NCBI GenBank assembly: GCA_051155775.1
Contig: DAXETV010000003.1
Coordinates: 124,001 to 188,000 of the forward strand
Direction: 5' to 3'
Source: CAYSCZ01 sp051155775
GTDB lineage: Bacteria; Bacteroidota; Bacteroidia; Cytophagales; Cyclobacteriaceae
DNA length: 64,000 bases
A program made the translations under genes and the position numbers. This document shows positions 37,904 through 46,051 of this stretch, one piece after another (position 1 is the stretch's first letter; each line of letters opens with the position of its first letter). The notes below the pieces were generated by a model. That model was given only the letters and a program-made list of their open reading frames with translations. It made no database searches and had not been told where the DNA came from.

Positions 37904-38281
37904 TCAGTCTATCGGATAGGGAATGAACACGAAATTAGTAAAATCGCTGGCTGTGTCTATCACCAATAAGCAGCAGAATTCGTCCGGATCCTTATAATTC
38001 TTTACAAATGCCTCTTTTTTGGTGATAATATTTAATTGAATCAGTTCATCCAGATAGGTAACATTGTAATTCCACTTTAGATCCAGTTCATTTTTCCTGA
38101 TTAATGTGTGACCAATGACAATATCCTCTTTAGAAACCGGGAAGATTGGGTATTCAGAGAAGCCCCGGGTACGTATTTGATAAGATGTCTCTCTTAATGT
38201 GTCGGATATTTTTATGAAATCAGAAGATATGGTGCCCAGATATTTGCCATTAAGTTCCGGATCATTTGATACATCGCTCAT
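37904..38281 (-). CDS. conserved hypothetical protein, 125 aa
   Basis: A 125-aa soluble protein with no signal peptide or membrane helix. Its Arg, Tyr and Pro residues lie in short conserved-looking strands (TSYQIRTRGFSEYPIFPVSK, VIGHTLIRKNELDLKWNYNV, PDEFCCLLVIDTASDFTNFV). I do not recognise a family. It is 4 bp downstream of rlmD on the same strand, so it is almost certainly co-transcribed and could be related to RNA modification; this is only guilt by association. Confidence 0.7.
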   Translation of the reverse strand: MSDVSNDPELNGKYLGTISSDFIKISDTLRETSYQIRTRGFSEYPIFPVSKEDIVIGHTLIRKNELDLKWNYNVTYLDELIQLNIITKKEAFVKNYKDPDEFCCLLVIDTASDFTNFVFIPYPID

Positions 38282-38285
38282 AATC

Positions 38286-39683
38286 TTATTTCCTTACTAA
38301 AAGTGTAACATTTTCAACATGGGAGGTATGTGGAAACATATCTATAGGTTGTGCTTTTATGATATTGTAACATTCTTTCAACAAAACCAGGTCCCTTGCC
38401 TGGGTGCTGGGATTGCAACTTACATAAATTACTTTTTTCGCATTACTTTTATTGATCATCTTCACGACATCCTCATGCATACCAGCCCTGGGAGGATCAG
38501 TGATAATTGTATCCGGATATCCATGTTCTTCCAAAAAATCATCTTTTAAAAGGTCTTTGATATCTCCGGAGTAAAACGCCGTTGTTGTGATGTTATTTAT
38601 TCTTGAGTTTTCCGAAGCATCCTCAACAGCCTCTTTTACATACTCCAAACCAATAACTTTCTGAACATGCAAGGCTACATAATTTGCAATTGATCCTGTG
38701 CCCGTATAGAGGTCATAAAGCACTTCATCACCTTTGAAATCGGCAAGCTCAACGATGCTATCATACAGCACCCTGGTCTGGTAGGTATTGGTTTGAAAGA
38801 AAGATTTAGGGCCGATTCTAAATGTCAATGCTCCAATTTTTTCCCTGATGTGGCCCTTTCCCTGATAATGTACAACGTCTTGATCCTGGTAGGCATCATT
38901 TGGTTTTTTATTTACAATATAATTCCACGATTCAACCCTGGGAAAAAGGCTGATTAGGTAATCGAATATGCTTTTAATAAGTACAGGATCTTCATAGTGT
39001 ACCTGTAAGATCACCATAGTTTCATCCATTGATGAGGTTCTGATGATTAAGTTTCTAAGAAATCCCCGATGATTTTTTATATCATAGAACGCTATGTTTT
39101 TCTCTCGGGCAAATTCCCTTAAGGCATTTCTTATAGCGTTGGTTGGTTCATTTTGAAGATGGCATTCATCAATATTGACAATCTTGTCGAAGTGCTTTGG
39201 CACATGAAAACCAAGAACATTTTGGTTGAATAATTTACCTGAACTGATCTCATCTTTAGTCAGCCATCTTTTCGTGGAGAAAGTGTATTCCAGTTTATTT
39301 CTGAACCATGTTGTTCTGGAGGAAGGTATTATTGGTTCAACGCTTACATCAAGCCCGGCGATTCGATTTAGATTATCAATTACCATTTTTTCTTTATAGC
39401 GCAATTGAGATTCATACGAAAGGTCCTGCCATATACATCCGCCGCACACACCAAAATGATCACAAAAAGGCTGTACCCGCTCCGGGGATGGTTGATTTAT
39501 TCTTGTAATCCTGGCGTTTGTATAGTTTTTTTTCTTTTTGACGACCATCACATCCACCACATCCCCGGGTACTACATCCGGAATAAAATACACCATTCCA
39601 TCTTTTTTCGCTACCCCATTCCTGCCCTCTGCGATATCTTCAATTAACAGATTGGAAATTATATGCTTATTTTTAATGTTCAT
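38286..39683 (-). CDS. rlmD: 23S rRNA (uracil-5-)-methyltransferase RlmD (RumA-like)
   Basis: SAM-dependent methyltransferase making m5U in 23S rRNA (U1939 in E. coli numbering). Layout: TRAM domain (LLIEDIAEGRNGVAKKDGMV, VVPGDVVDVMVVKKKK), iron-sulfur cysteines (FCDHFGVCGGCIWQDL), SAM-binding DLYTGTGSIANYVALHV, catalytic region TDPPRAGMHEDVV and VSCNPSTQARDLVLLKE. Possible starts are ATG 39683 and ATG 39713; I chose 39683 because MNIKNKHIISNLLIEDIA matches the usual N-terminus. RlmC/RlmCD substrates (U747) cannot be excluded. Confidence 0.9.
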   Translation of the reverse strand: MNIKNKHIISNLLIEDIAEGRNGVAKKDGMVYFIPDVVPGDVVDVMVVKKKKNYTNARITRINQPSPERVQPFCDHFGVCGGCIWQDLSYESQLRYKEKMVIDNLNRIAGLDVSVEPIIPSSRTTWFRNKLEYTFSTKRWLTKDEISSGKLFNQNVLGFHVPKHFDKIVNIDECHLQNEPTNAIRNALREFAREKNIAFYDIKNHRGFLRNLIIRTSSMDETMVILQVHYEDPVLIKSIFDYLISLFPRVESWNYIVNKKPNDAYQDQDVVHYQGKGHIREKIGALTFRIGPKSFFQTNTYQTRVLYDSIVELADFKGDEVLYDLYTGTGSIANYVALHVQKVIGLEYVKEAVEDASENSRINNITTTAFYSGDIKDLLKDDFLEEHGYPDTIITDPPRAGMHEDVVKMINKSNAKKVIYVSCNPSTQARDLVLLKECYNIIKAQPIDMFPHTSHVENVTLLVRK

Positions 39684-39778
39684 CCTGACAAAAATAACTT
39701 CTTTGTTGTTCATTAAATTTATAGTCAATAAAATACAAGCTTTTTGTATTTGGGATGTTTTTTATAAAACCGTGTCGA

Positions 39779-42331
39779 ATGAGAAGACTACTATTGCTAC
39801 TATTATTTATTATCAATTCGATTAATGGTATCCACGCTTTTCACATTGTAGGAGGTGAGATAGAATTGGTACACATTGAAGGCTTCCTATACCAAATTAA
39901 TCTTGTACAATACTTTGATGAAGCCCAGGATGAAAACCCTGGCCCGGAGTCGCAAATCTCTGTTTCTATTTTCAGGGCTTCTGATAATCAATTGATGCGG
40001 ACTCTATTCTTGTCACTATCCGGTCAAAGGAATGTACCCTATACCAATATTGAATGTGCTATAGGAGAATTGCAGACATCAAGGGTATTTTTTACTACCC
40101 AATTAGAATTGCCCCCGGATGAATTTAACGACCAGGGTGGCTACTACATCGTTTGGGAAAGGTGTTGCAGAAACGGTGGTGTCTCCAATATCATCAACCC
40201 TGATGGTACCGGTATGACTTATATCCTTAAATTCCCGCCAGTTGTGGATAGAAATGGCGAGCCGTTCGTTAATTCGTCACCAATCTTATTTCCTCCACTA
40301 AGTGACTATGCCTGCGTTAATCAGCTGTTTTACACTGACTTTGCAGGCTCCGATCCTGACGGAGACTCCATTGCCTATTCACTGCAGACACCTTTGAATA
40401 GCTCTGCACAGGTAGCCGTGCCTATTCCTACACCTCCACCACATCCTACAGTGGCCTACAGGAGCGGGATCAATAATGATAATATCATCCCGGGCAATCC
40501 TTCCCTCAGGATAAGCAACAATGGCTTTATCACCGTAACACCCTCTGAAGTTGGATTGTATGTCTTTTCTGTACTTGCTGAGGAGTTTAGGGACGGCATA
40601 AAAATAGGTGAGGTAAGGCGCGATTTTCAAATGCTGGTCATTGATGACTGCCTGCCGCCAGACCCGCCAAGGGCAGTGGCAGTGCGCCCTAATGGTGCGC
40701 TTTATGTTGAAGGGGATACTTTATCATTCACCGTTCAGGAAGAGAAATGTTTTAAGTTTCTAATATCCAACGTGGCCCCTGAAGAGAACATCACTGTCAA
40801 CGCCTTGCCAATTTCTTTTGAAGGGGATGCCGAAGGTTTTCGATTTACTTTTTCGGAAATTTCAGCAGACTCCATTGAAGTAGAAGTGTGTGCACCGGAT
40901 TGTCCACCGACACGCGATGAACCATTCGTTATAGACCTGATCGCTGCGGACGATGCTTGCCCTTTACCACAACAGGACTCGGTGCGGTTGATTTTTGATA
41001 TCGAGCCTCCGCCCAATCAATCACCATTTTTTCAAGGAGAAAACGAAAGGAAAGCAATTGTACTCGATGAAGATGCATTCTTCACTACTTCTGTCACCGC
41101 CATTGACCCTGATTTGGATCTCATGGATTTTGAGATTGTTGTCAATGGATTTGAAGCCAATGAAATTGGTCTTCAGGTTGAATTGATTGAAAGTGACTCC
41201 GGTGAATTATCGGCAAAGATAGATTGGGATACCGATTGCATAGCATTTGATTTCGCTGAGCAACAAAGTTTTGAAGTGGGCCTTATCGCTGAGGATAATG
41301 ATTTTTGTCAATATCCGGATGGTGATACCCTATGGCTGGACCTGGATGTTATTCTTCCGCCGAATAACCCACCAGCTATCAGCTCTACTGTTCAGAATAA
41401 TCGCATTATTTCCGGTCTTAATGATATTATCGAGTTTGATGTTTTTGGTGATGATATCGATGGAGACACTGTGATGCTGGACCTGGTTTCCATTACCGGG
41501 GCCAACCATACAGTCAATCCGGTTTTCGAGCCGGTTGAAGGCATTGGCACTGTTCAGCAAACGTTTAGCTGGGACCTGTTCTGCGAAAACCTGGATTTAA
41601 CCAGTGGCAACGAATTTGAGTTCCTGTTTCTTTTGGAGGATAAGGATAAGTGTAAGGTCAGAAACACTGATTCTTTAGTTGTCAATGTGGAGATTTTAGT
41701 TCCTGATAATAGTAAGCCAGCATTTGATGATTACAATGATTTTGAGTTGCTGGTAAATGTACCTTTTCAGTTGGATATCATTGCAGATGATGTAGATAAC
41801 GATTTTCTGAATTTGAGGCTGCTGCCGGGTTTTCGAACCCCACCCTCTCCATCATTTAATTTTGAGCCGGCTTTTTCCCAGGGTTCAGTCCAGTCAACCC
41901 TCTCCTGGACACCCGAATGTTTTTTACTGGGCCCAAATAATGAGCCGGTAGATTTTACCGTATTTTTTGTAGTGACTGATGATCGATGTCCTTTCCCGGC
42001 CTTTGATACCTTATCCATTGATTTTCTCATCAGAGAGTCGCAACCACAAGATTTTGAGTTTGACCCTCCAAATGCCTTCTCCCCTAATGGAGATAACTTC
42101 AATGACACCTTTACCCTGACCAACCTGCCTCAGCAGTTTAACCTGCCACCCGACAATTGTGATGATGTATTTGAAAATATCACCATTGTCGACCGTAGCG
42201 GAAAGACGGTATTTACTTCAGATTCCAGGGACTTTGTTTGGGATGGAGGCGGTCTACCCGCGAGCACCTATTATTATTTTATAAAATTCACTAAAAAAGA
42301 ATACAAAGGATTCATATCACTTATTTATTAG
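39779..42331 (+). CDS. surface protein with T9SS type B (CHU_C) sorting domain
   Basis: An 850-aa exported protein. After a signal peptide (MRRLLLLLLFIINSINGIHA) comes HIVGGEIELVHIEGFLYQIN, a start seen in many gliding-associated Bacteroidota proteins, then several Ig-like/cadherin-like modules with repeated DPDGDSIAYSL, DPDLDLMDFEI, DIDGDTVMLDL and DVDNDFLNLRL, which suggest calcium binding. The C-terminal domain carries NAFSPNGDNFNDTF and VWDGGGLPASTYYYFIKF, the type B (gliding-motility-associated) sorting signal. So it should be secreted by T9SS and attached to the cell surface. Its ligand is unknown. ATG 39779 was chosen over the upstream in-frame ATG because the signal peptide begins there. 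Confidence 0.85.
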   Translation: MRRLLLLLLFIINSINGIHAFHIVGGEIELVHIEGFLYQINLVQYFDEAQDENPGPESQISVSIFRASDNQLMRTLFLSLSGQRNVPYTNIECAIGELQTSRVFFTTQLELPPDEFNDQGGYYIVWERCCRNGGVSNIINPDGTGMTYILKFPPVVDRNGEPFVNSSPILFPPLSDYACVNQLFYTDFAGSDPDGDSIAYSLQTPLNSSAQVAVPIPTPPPHPTVAYRSGINNDNIIPGNPSLRISNNGFITVTPSEVGLYVFSVLAEEFRDGIKIGEVRRDFQMLVIDDCLPPDPPRAVAVRPNGALYVEGDTLSFTVQEEKCFKFLISNVAPEENITVNALPISFEGDAEGFRFTFSEISADSIEVEVCAPDCPPTRDEPFVIDLIAADDACPLPQQDSVRLIFDIEPPPNQSPFFQGENERKAIVLDEDAFFTTSVTAIDPDLDLMDFEIVVNGFEANEIGLQVELIESDSGELSAKIDWDTDCIAFDFAEQQSFEVGLIAEDNDFCQYPDGDTLWLDLDVILPPNNPPAISSTVQNNRIISGLNDIIEFDVFGDDIDGDTVMLDLVSITGANHTVNPVFEPVEGIGTVQQTFSWDLFCENLDLTSGNEFEFLFLLEDKDKCKVRNTDSLVVNVEILVPDNSKPAFDDYNDFELLVNVPFQLDIIADDVDNDFLNLRLLPGFRTPPSPSFNFEPAFSQGSVQSTLSWTPECFLLGPNNEPVDFTVFFVVTDDRCPFPAFDTLSIDFLIRESQPQDFEFDPPNAFSPNGDNFNDTFTLTNLPQQFNLPPDNCDDVFENITIVDRSGKTVFTSDSRDFVWDGGGLPASTYYYFIKFTKKEYKGFISLIY

Positions 42332-42352
42332 GTATGGTTGTAATTATCAATA

Positions 42353-42676
42353 ATGAAAATAGAAATCACCAAAAGAAAGCCGGCCATCAACTGGTATATG
42401 CTCATACTGGCCCTGGCCATTACTATCAATCTGATGGTTCAGCTAACCCTGATGATAATTTATGCACCCGAATCAAGGTTTGTTATTGGTTTATCGCTAT
42501 CATTCATTGGGTTTTTCCTATATGGCTTTAACTTCACATGGGCGGGCAAGCGGATTGTTTATTTCAAAGAATATAAAACCTATTTTCAGGTGAAAGAACT
42601 TACCAACATTCAATCAAACACAGAACGCTCTTCTTCTTTTGTAACAGAAGATGGTAATCTTCTCAATGATTTTTAG
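42353..42676 (+). CDS. small membrane protein, unknown function
   Basis: A 107-aa protein with two hydrophobic helices (about 12-35, YMLILALAITINLMVQLTLM, and about 43-62, FVIGLSLSFIGFFLYGFNFT) and a short charged C-terminal tail. It has no similarity I can name. It begins 22 bp after the surface protein's stop, so it may be on the same transcript. The C-terminus (SNTERSSSFVTEDGNLLNDF) is polar and probably cytoplasmic. Confidence 0.6.
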   Translation: MKIEITKRKPAINWYMLILALAITINLMVQLTLMIIYAPESRFVIGLSLSFIGFFLYGFNFTWAGKRIVYFKEYKTYFQVKELTNIQSNTERSSSFVTEDGNLLNDF

Positions 42677-43119
42677 GGATGGCATTTTGGTACCACATGG
42701 CACAAAACACCAGTAGTCTGCTCATAGAAAAAATCCCAAATAAAGACTTTTCCTTTTGTTATAATTAGCGGGGGTGCAAGCTGTACAAGAAGGAATAAGC
42801 GGAATAAGGCTAATTAATTATTTACATAAATCGCTAAAAGGTTTGAAAATATGGATTTTACACAATATGTTGGTTTGATCATTATTATAATATTCTTTTT
42901 AATTATTAATTTCATATCCTGACAATTAGCAAGATTACGATGGGTTTCATGTGAAATCGATCATTGAATTTTATATCTGAATGTTGATAAGTTGTTCAAA
43001 AATACTTTGCGTAAATTATTAACCACTGATAGTCAGTTATTTATGATTATGACATTTTATTAAATGTGGATAAATACTTTGCTGTTTAATTAACAAAAAT
43101 CACTATAATCTTGATCAAT
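42677..43119. other. 443-bp gap with a possible micro-ORF and small repeats
   Basis: Largest gap in the window. It contains the 23-codon ORF at 42851-42922, a nine-base tandem repeat GGAATAAGC/GGAATAAGG near 42792-42809, a 6-bp inverted repeat ACATTT-TATT-AAATGT at 43052-43067 and ACTGA-TAG-TCAGT at 43025-43037. No tRNA, riboswitch or mobile element is recognised. It probably carries the promoter of the DUF4301 gene. Confidence 0.5.
42851..42922 (+). CDS. candidate 23-aa hydrophobic micropeptide
   Basis: ATG to TGA, 23 codons, translated MDFTQYVGLIIIIIFFLIIN plus three residues (FIS). It has the shape of a single-helix membrane peptide, with AAAAGG nine bases upstream as a possible ribosome-binding site. 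Low-complexity AT-rich DNA easily gives such short hydrophobic frames, so this could be chance. No paralogue is visible in the window. Confidence 0.3.
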   Translation: MDFTQYVGLIIIIIFFLIINFIS

Positions 43120-44652
43120 ATGTTTACTGAAAGCGATGCAAATCAAATACAAAAAAGAGGCTCTGACATTGAGACTGTCAAACAACAGATTGAAAATTTT
43201 AAAAACGGGTTCCCTTATTTAAACCTGGAGCGGCCAGGCAAAATTGAGGATGGAATCATTAAACTATCTGATGATGAAGTAGAAGCTTACATCACAAAAT
43301 ATGATCAGGCAATACATGATTATGAAATACTGAAATTTGTTCCTGCATCCGGGGCAGCCAGCCGTATGTTTAAAGCGCTCTTCTCTTTTATGGAGAACTA
43401 TTCCGGATCTAAAGAGAACTATGAAAACCTCAAATCCGATGACAAATATGCTCCTATTGTTGACTTTTTTAAGTCAATAGAAAAATTTGCTTTTTATGAT
43501 GATTTGAAATCCATATACATGGAAAAGGAGGGAGAGGCCATCGAAGAGGCATTACTAAAAAAAGAATATAAAAAAATACTTGAATATTTACTTACTGGGA
43601 AAGGCCTTAATTATGGGGCACTTCCAAAAGGACTACTAAAATTCCATAAGTATGAGGATGGTGAAAGGACACCTTTTGAAGAACATCTTGTAGAAGGAGC
43701 AAAATACGCCAAAGGGAAAAATAATACCGCTAATCTACACTTCACAGTTTCTCCTGAGCATAATGAAAAGTTCAGTGAGATTTATCTGAAAGTACGTGCT
43801 AGGTACGAAAATGAATTGAATGTTAAATATGATATGTCATTTTCCGAACAAAAACCTTCCACTGATACCATAGCAGTCGGTATGGACAATAATCCTTTCA
43901 GATCGCATGATGGAACTATCCTATTCAGGCCAGCGGGACATGGTGCGCTACTTGATAACTTAAATGATCAGGATGCAGACATAATTTTCATAAAAAATAT
44001 CGACAATGTAGTTCCTGACAGAATAAAAGGAGACACCATAAGGTTCAAAAAAGCCCTGGCAGGTATTCTATTAAATTATCAAAAAACCATCCATAGGTAT
44101 TTGAACACACTGGAATCAGGAAAATACACCGAAAATGATGTGGATGACATGTGGAGCTTCCTGAATAAAAATTTAGGTATAAATGCTTTAGAGGGGAAAG
44201 ATAAATCTCAGCGACTAAAGCAACTGCTTGACAGGCCGGTTAGAGTTTGTGGAATGGTAAAAAGCGATGGTGACCCTGGAGGAGGGCCTTTTTGGGTAAA
44301 AAATGCATTAGGAGATATTTCCCTTCAAATAGTCGAGACCGCCCAGATTGATTTATCTGATGAAAGGCAAAAAGAAATTTTTAGTGGAGCCACACATTTT
44401 AATCCTGTTGATCTGATATGCGGCACTAAAAACCATAAGGGGGAAAAGTACAATCTTCTTGATTTCAGGGACCTTAACACAGGATTTATAACACAAAAAT
44501 CCAAGAGCGGGAAAGACCTTAAAGCACAGGAATTACCAGGATTATGGAATGGTTCCATGGCAAACTGGAATACAGTATTTGTGGAAGTACCTTCAATAAC
44601 ATTCAACCCCGTTAAGCAGGTCAATGACCTATTAAAAGAAAACCATCAATAG
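43120..44652 (+). CDS. DUF4301 family protein
   Basis: A 510-aa cytoplasmic protein of the DUF4301 family, found mainly in Bacteroidota. Recognisable segments: EKPG-like LNLERPGKIEDGIIKLSDDE, LKFVPASGAASRMFKALFSF, TDTIAVGMDNNPFRSHDGTI, LFRPAGHGALLDNLNDQDAD, FIKNIDNVVPDRIKG and VRVCGMVKSDGDPGGGPFWV. The PASGAASRMFK and FRPAGHGALLDN stretches look like a nucleotidyltransferase-type or sugar-nucleotide-pyrophosphorylase-type fold, which is inference. ATG 43120 is preferred over TTG 43111. Followed after 15 bp by the 2H phosphoesterase. Confidence 0.85.
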   Translation: MFTESDANQIQKRGSDIETVKQQIENFKNGFPYLNLERPGKIEDGIIKLSDDEVEAYITKYDQAIHDYEILKFVPASGAASRMFKALFSFMENYSGSKENYENLKSDDKYAPIVDFFKSIEKFAFYDDLKSIYMEKEGEAIEEALLKKEYKKILEYLLTGKGLNYGALPKGLLKFHKYEDGERTPFEEHLVEGAKYAKGKNNTANLHFTVSPEHNEKFSEIYLKVRARYENELNVKYDMSFSEQKPSTDTIAVGMDNNPFRSHDGTILFRPAGHGALLDNLNDQDADIIFIKNIDNVVPDRIKGDTIRFKKALAGILLNYQKTIHRYLNTLESGKYTENDVDDMWSFLNKNLGINALEGKDKSQRLKQLLDRPVRVCGMVKSDGDPGGGPFWVKNALGDISLQIVETAQIDLSDERQKEIFSGATHFNPVDLICGTKNHKGEKYNLLDFRDLNTGFITQKSKSGKDLKAQELPGLWNGSMANWNTVFVEVPSITFNPVKQVNDLLKENHQ

Positions 44653-44667
44653 GAATGGTTTAACATT

Positions 44668-45228
44668 TTGAAACAAAACCAACAGCTCTATTTTATTGCT
44701 TTATTGCCTCCTGAAGTAATGATGAATGAAATAATAAAGCTGAAAAATTTTGTATTTGAAAAATATAAAAGTAAGCAGGCATTAAAGTCACCCCCTCACA
44801 TCACCTTGCACATGCCTTTTAAATGGCGAGAAGATAGGGAAGATAAATTGATTGATTCCATTCAGGAAGTTTCAGGAAGTATGTACCCATTTATTATCTC
44901 TTTAAATGGATTTGATTTTTTTAAGCAAAGGGTCGTTTTTATAAAAGTGTCTCTTTCAGAAGAACTAAAATACTTACAGAAAAAAATAGCCAGAATGGCA
45001 GCCCAGCATTTAAAAATAAACAATGCCGATTATAAAAACCGACCTTTTCATCCTCACATTACCATAGCTTTTAGAGATCTGAAAAAAGAAAATTTCCAAG
45101 CTGCTCGAAATTATTTTGAAAAACAGGATTTCTCAAGACACTTTACAGCAATAGATATTACGCTATTAAAGCATAATGGAAAATATTGGGAGGCTTACTT
45201 CAAAGCACCCCTGAAATCAATCAAGTAA
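44668..45228 (+). CDS. 2'-5' RNA ligase family protein (2H phosphoesterase)
   Basis: A 186-aa 2H phosphoesterase with both HxT motifs: SPPHITLHMPFKWR near residue 45 and HPHITIAFRDLKKEN near residue 131 (His-Ile-Thr in both). Members hydrolyse 2',3'-cyclic phosphates or join RNA 2'-5', and the substrate here is unknown. The start is a TTG at 44668, since the first in-frame ATG would drop the first strand (YFIALLPPEVM). It follows DUF4301 after 15 bp, so the two are likely co-transcribed. The 3' end overlaps the convergent DUF4197 gene by 12 bp. Confidence 0.88.
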   Translation: MKQNQQLYFIALLPPEVMMNEIIKLKNFVFEKYKSKQALKSPPHITLHMPFKWREDREDKLIDSIQEVSGSMYPFIISLNGFDFFKQRVVFIKVSLSEELKYLQKKIARMAAQHLKINNADYKNRPFHPHITIAFRDLKKENFQAARNYFEKQDFSRHFTAIDITLLKHNGKYWEAYFKAPLKSIK

Positions 45229-46050
45229 TGAAAAAACATCCTGCAATAAGCTGGTCACCCTTGCCAGTGGATCTTCCCTGATGCTGGCTTCCTCCTCTTC
45301 AATTTTTAGGAACAATCCATCTAACCCTTCTTCTGTAGCAAAAGAAGATAAATCTGTTTCAGGTATTTGTTCTAATCCAGCTAAGGAAGCAAGGCTTTCA
45401 CTAGTCAAAATACCGGTAGGTATATTGGTGGATAGGATGTTGTTGTACTCTGAAATAAACGAATTATAAATTGATTCAACGCTTTGATCCCCTATCTTGA
45501 CAGAATTAACTGCCACATCTATCCTCGGTTCATAGGTGTTAAAAAGTGATTGAAAGGTATTATCCCTCAAAAAAGTTGTTGCGGCATCATCAGGTCCAAA
45601 AAGGATGTTGTTGGCGTCTGTGATGGTGATTCCTGTTATGGCATCAAAAAATATTGGTCCGGCCTCGCTTGCTGCGCTTTCGGCCGCCCTGTTTATACCG
45701 GTTATCAAATTATCCTCCAGGCCGGCGAGGCTGCTAATGTTTAGCAATGGCACGCCCGTACTGTAAATCTCCTCACCGGTCAGCGTTTCCAGTCCAAAAA
45801 TATCTATTTCAATAGCCTTGAAAGCAGCTATTTTTTCTTCTACCTCATCGGGAAGTAATATTTTTACAGCCTGGTCTTTCAAATAGCCGTCTACTCTTGC
45901 AAGCCGGCTCACGGCTGTATCTGTACCAACCCGCAGTGCTTCTTTCAACCCAGCAGCAATATTGGGGTCATCACTACCCGCCTCATCTTCAAAGAGTTCA
46001 CAAGAGGAAAGCAGTGATAAAATTATTATTGAAATTAAGATATTTCTCAT
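45217..46050 (-). CDS. DUF4197 lipoprotein
   Basis: A 277-aa lipoprotein (NILISIIILSLLSSCELF) with a DUF4197 domain: GLKEALRVGTDTAVSRLARV, DGYLKDQAVKILLPDEVEEK, INRAAESAASEAGPIFFDAI, TITDANNILFGPDDAATTFL. Family members are periplasmic helical proteins of unknown function, common in Bacteroidota and Proteobacteria. It directly follows pruA (1 bp between genes), which suggests co-transcription rather than shared function. Confidence 0.88.
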   Translation of the reverse strand: MRNILISIIILSLLSSCELFEDEAGSDDPNIAAGLKEALRVGTDTAVSRLARVDGYLKDQAVKILLPDEVEEKIAAFKAIEIDIFGLETLTGEEIYSTGVPLLNISSLAGLEDNLITGINRAAESAASEAGPIFFDAITGITITDANNILFGPDDAATTFLRDNTFQSLFNTYEPRIDVAVNSVKIGDQSVESIYNSFISEYNNILSTNIPTGILTSESLASLAGLEQIPETDLSSFATEEGLDGLFLKIEEEEASIREDPLARVTSLLQDVFSLLD

Positions 46051-46051
46051 A

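Noticed and set aside
42677..43119. tRNA, riboswitch or mobile element in the largest gap
   Set aside because: No cloverleaf, conserved riboswitch core, terminal repeats or transposase fragment was seen.
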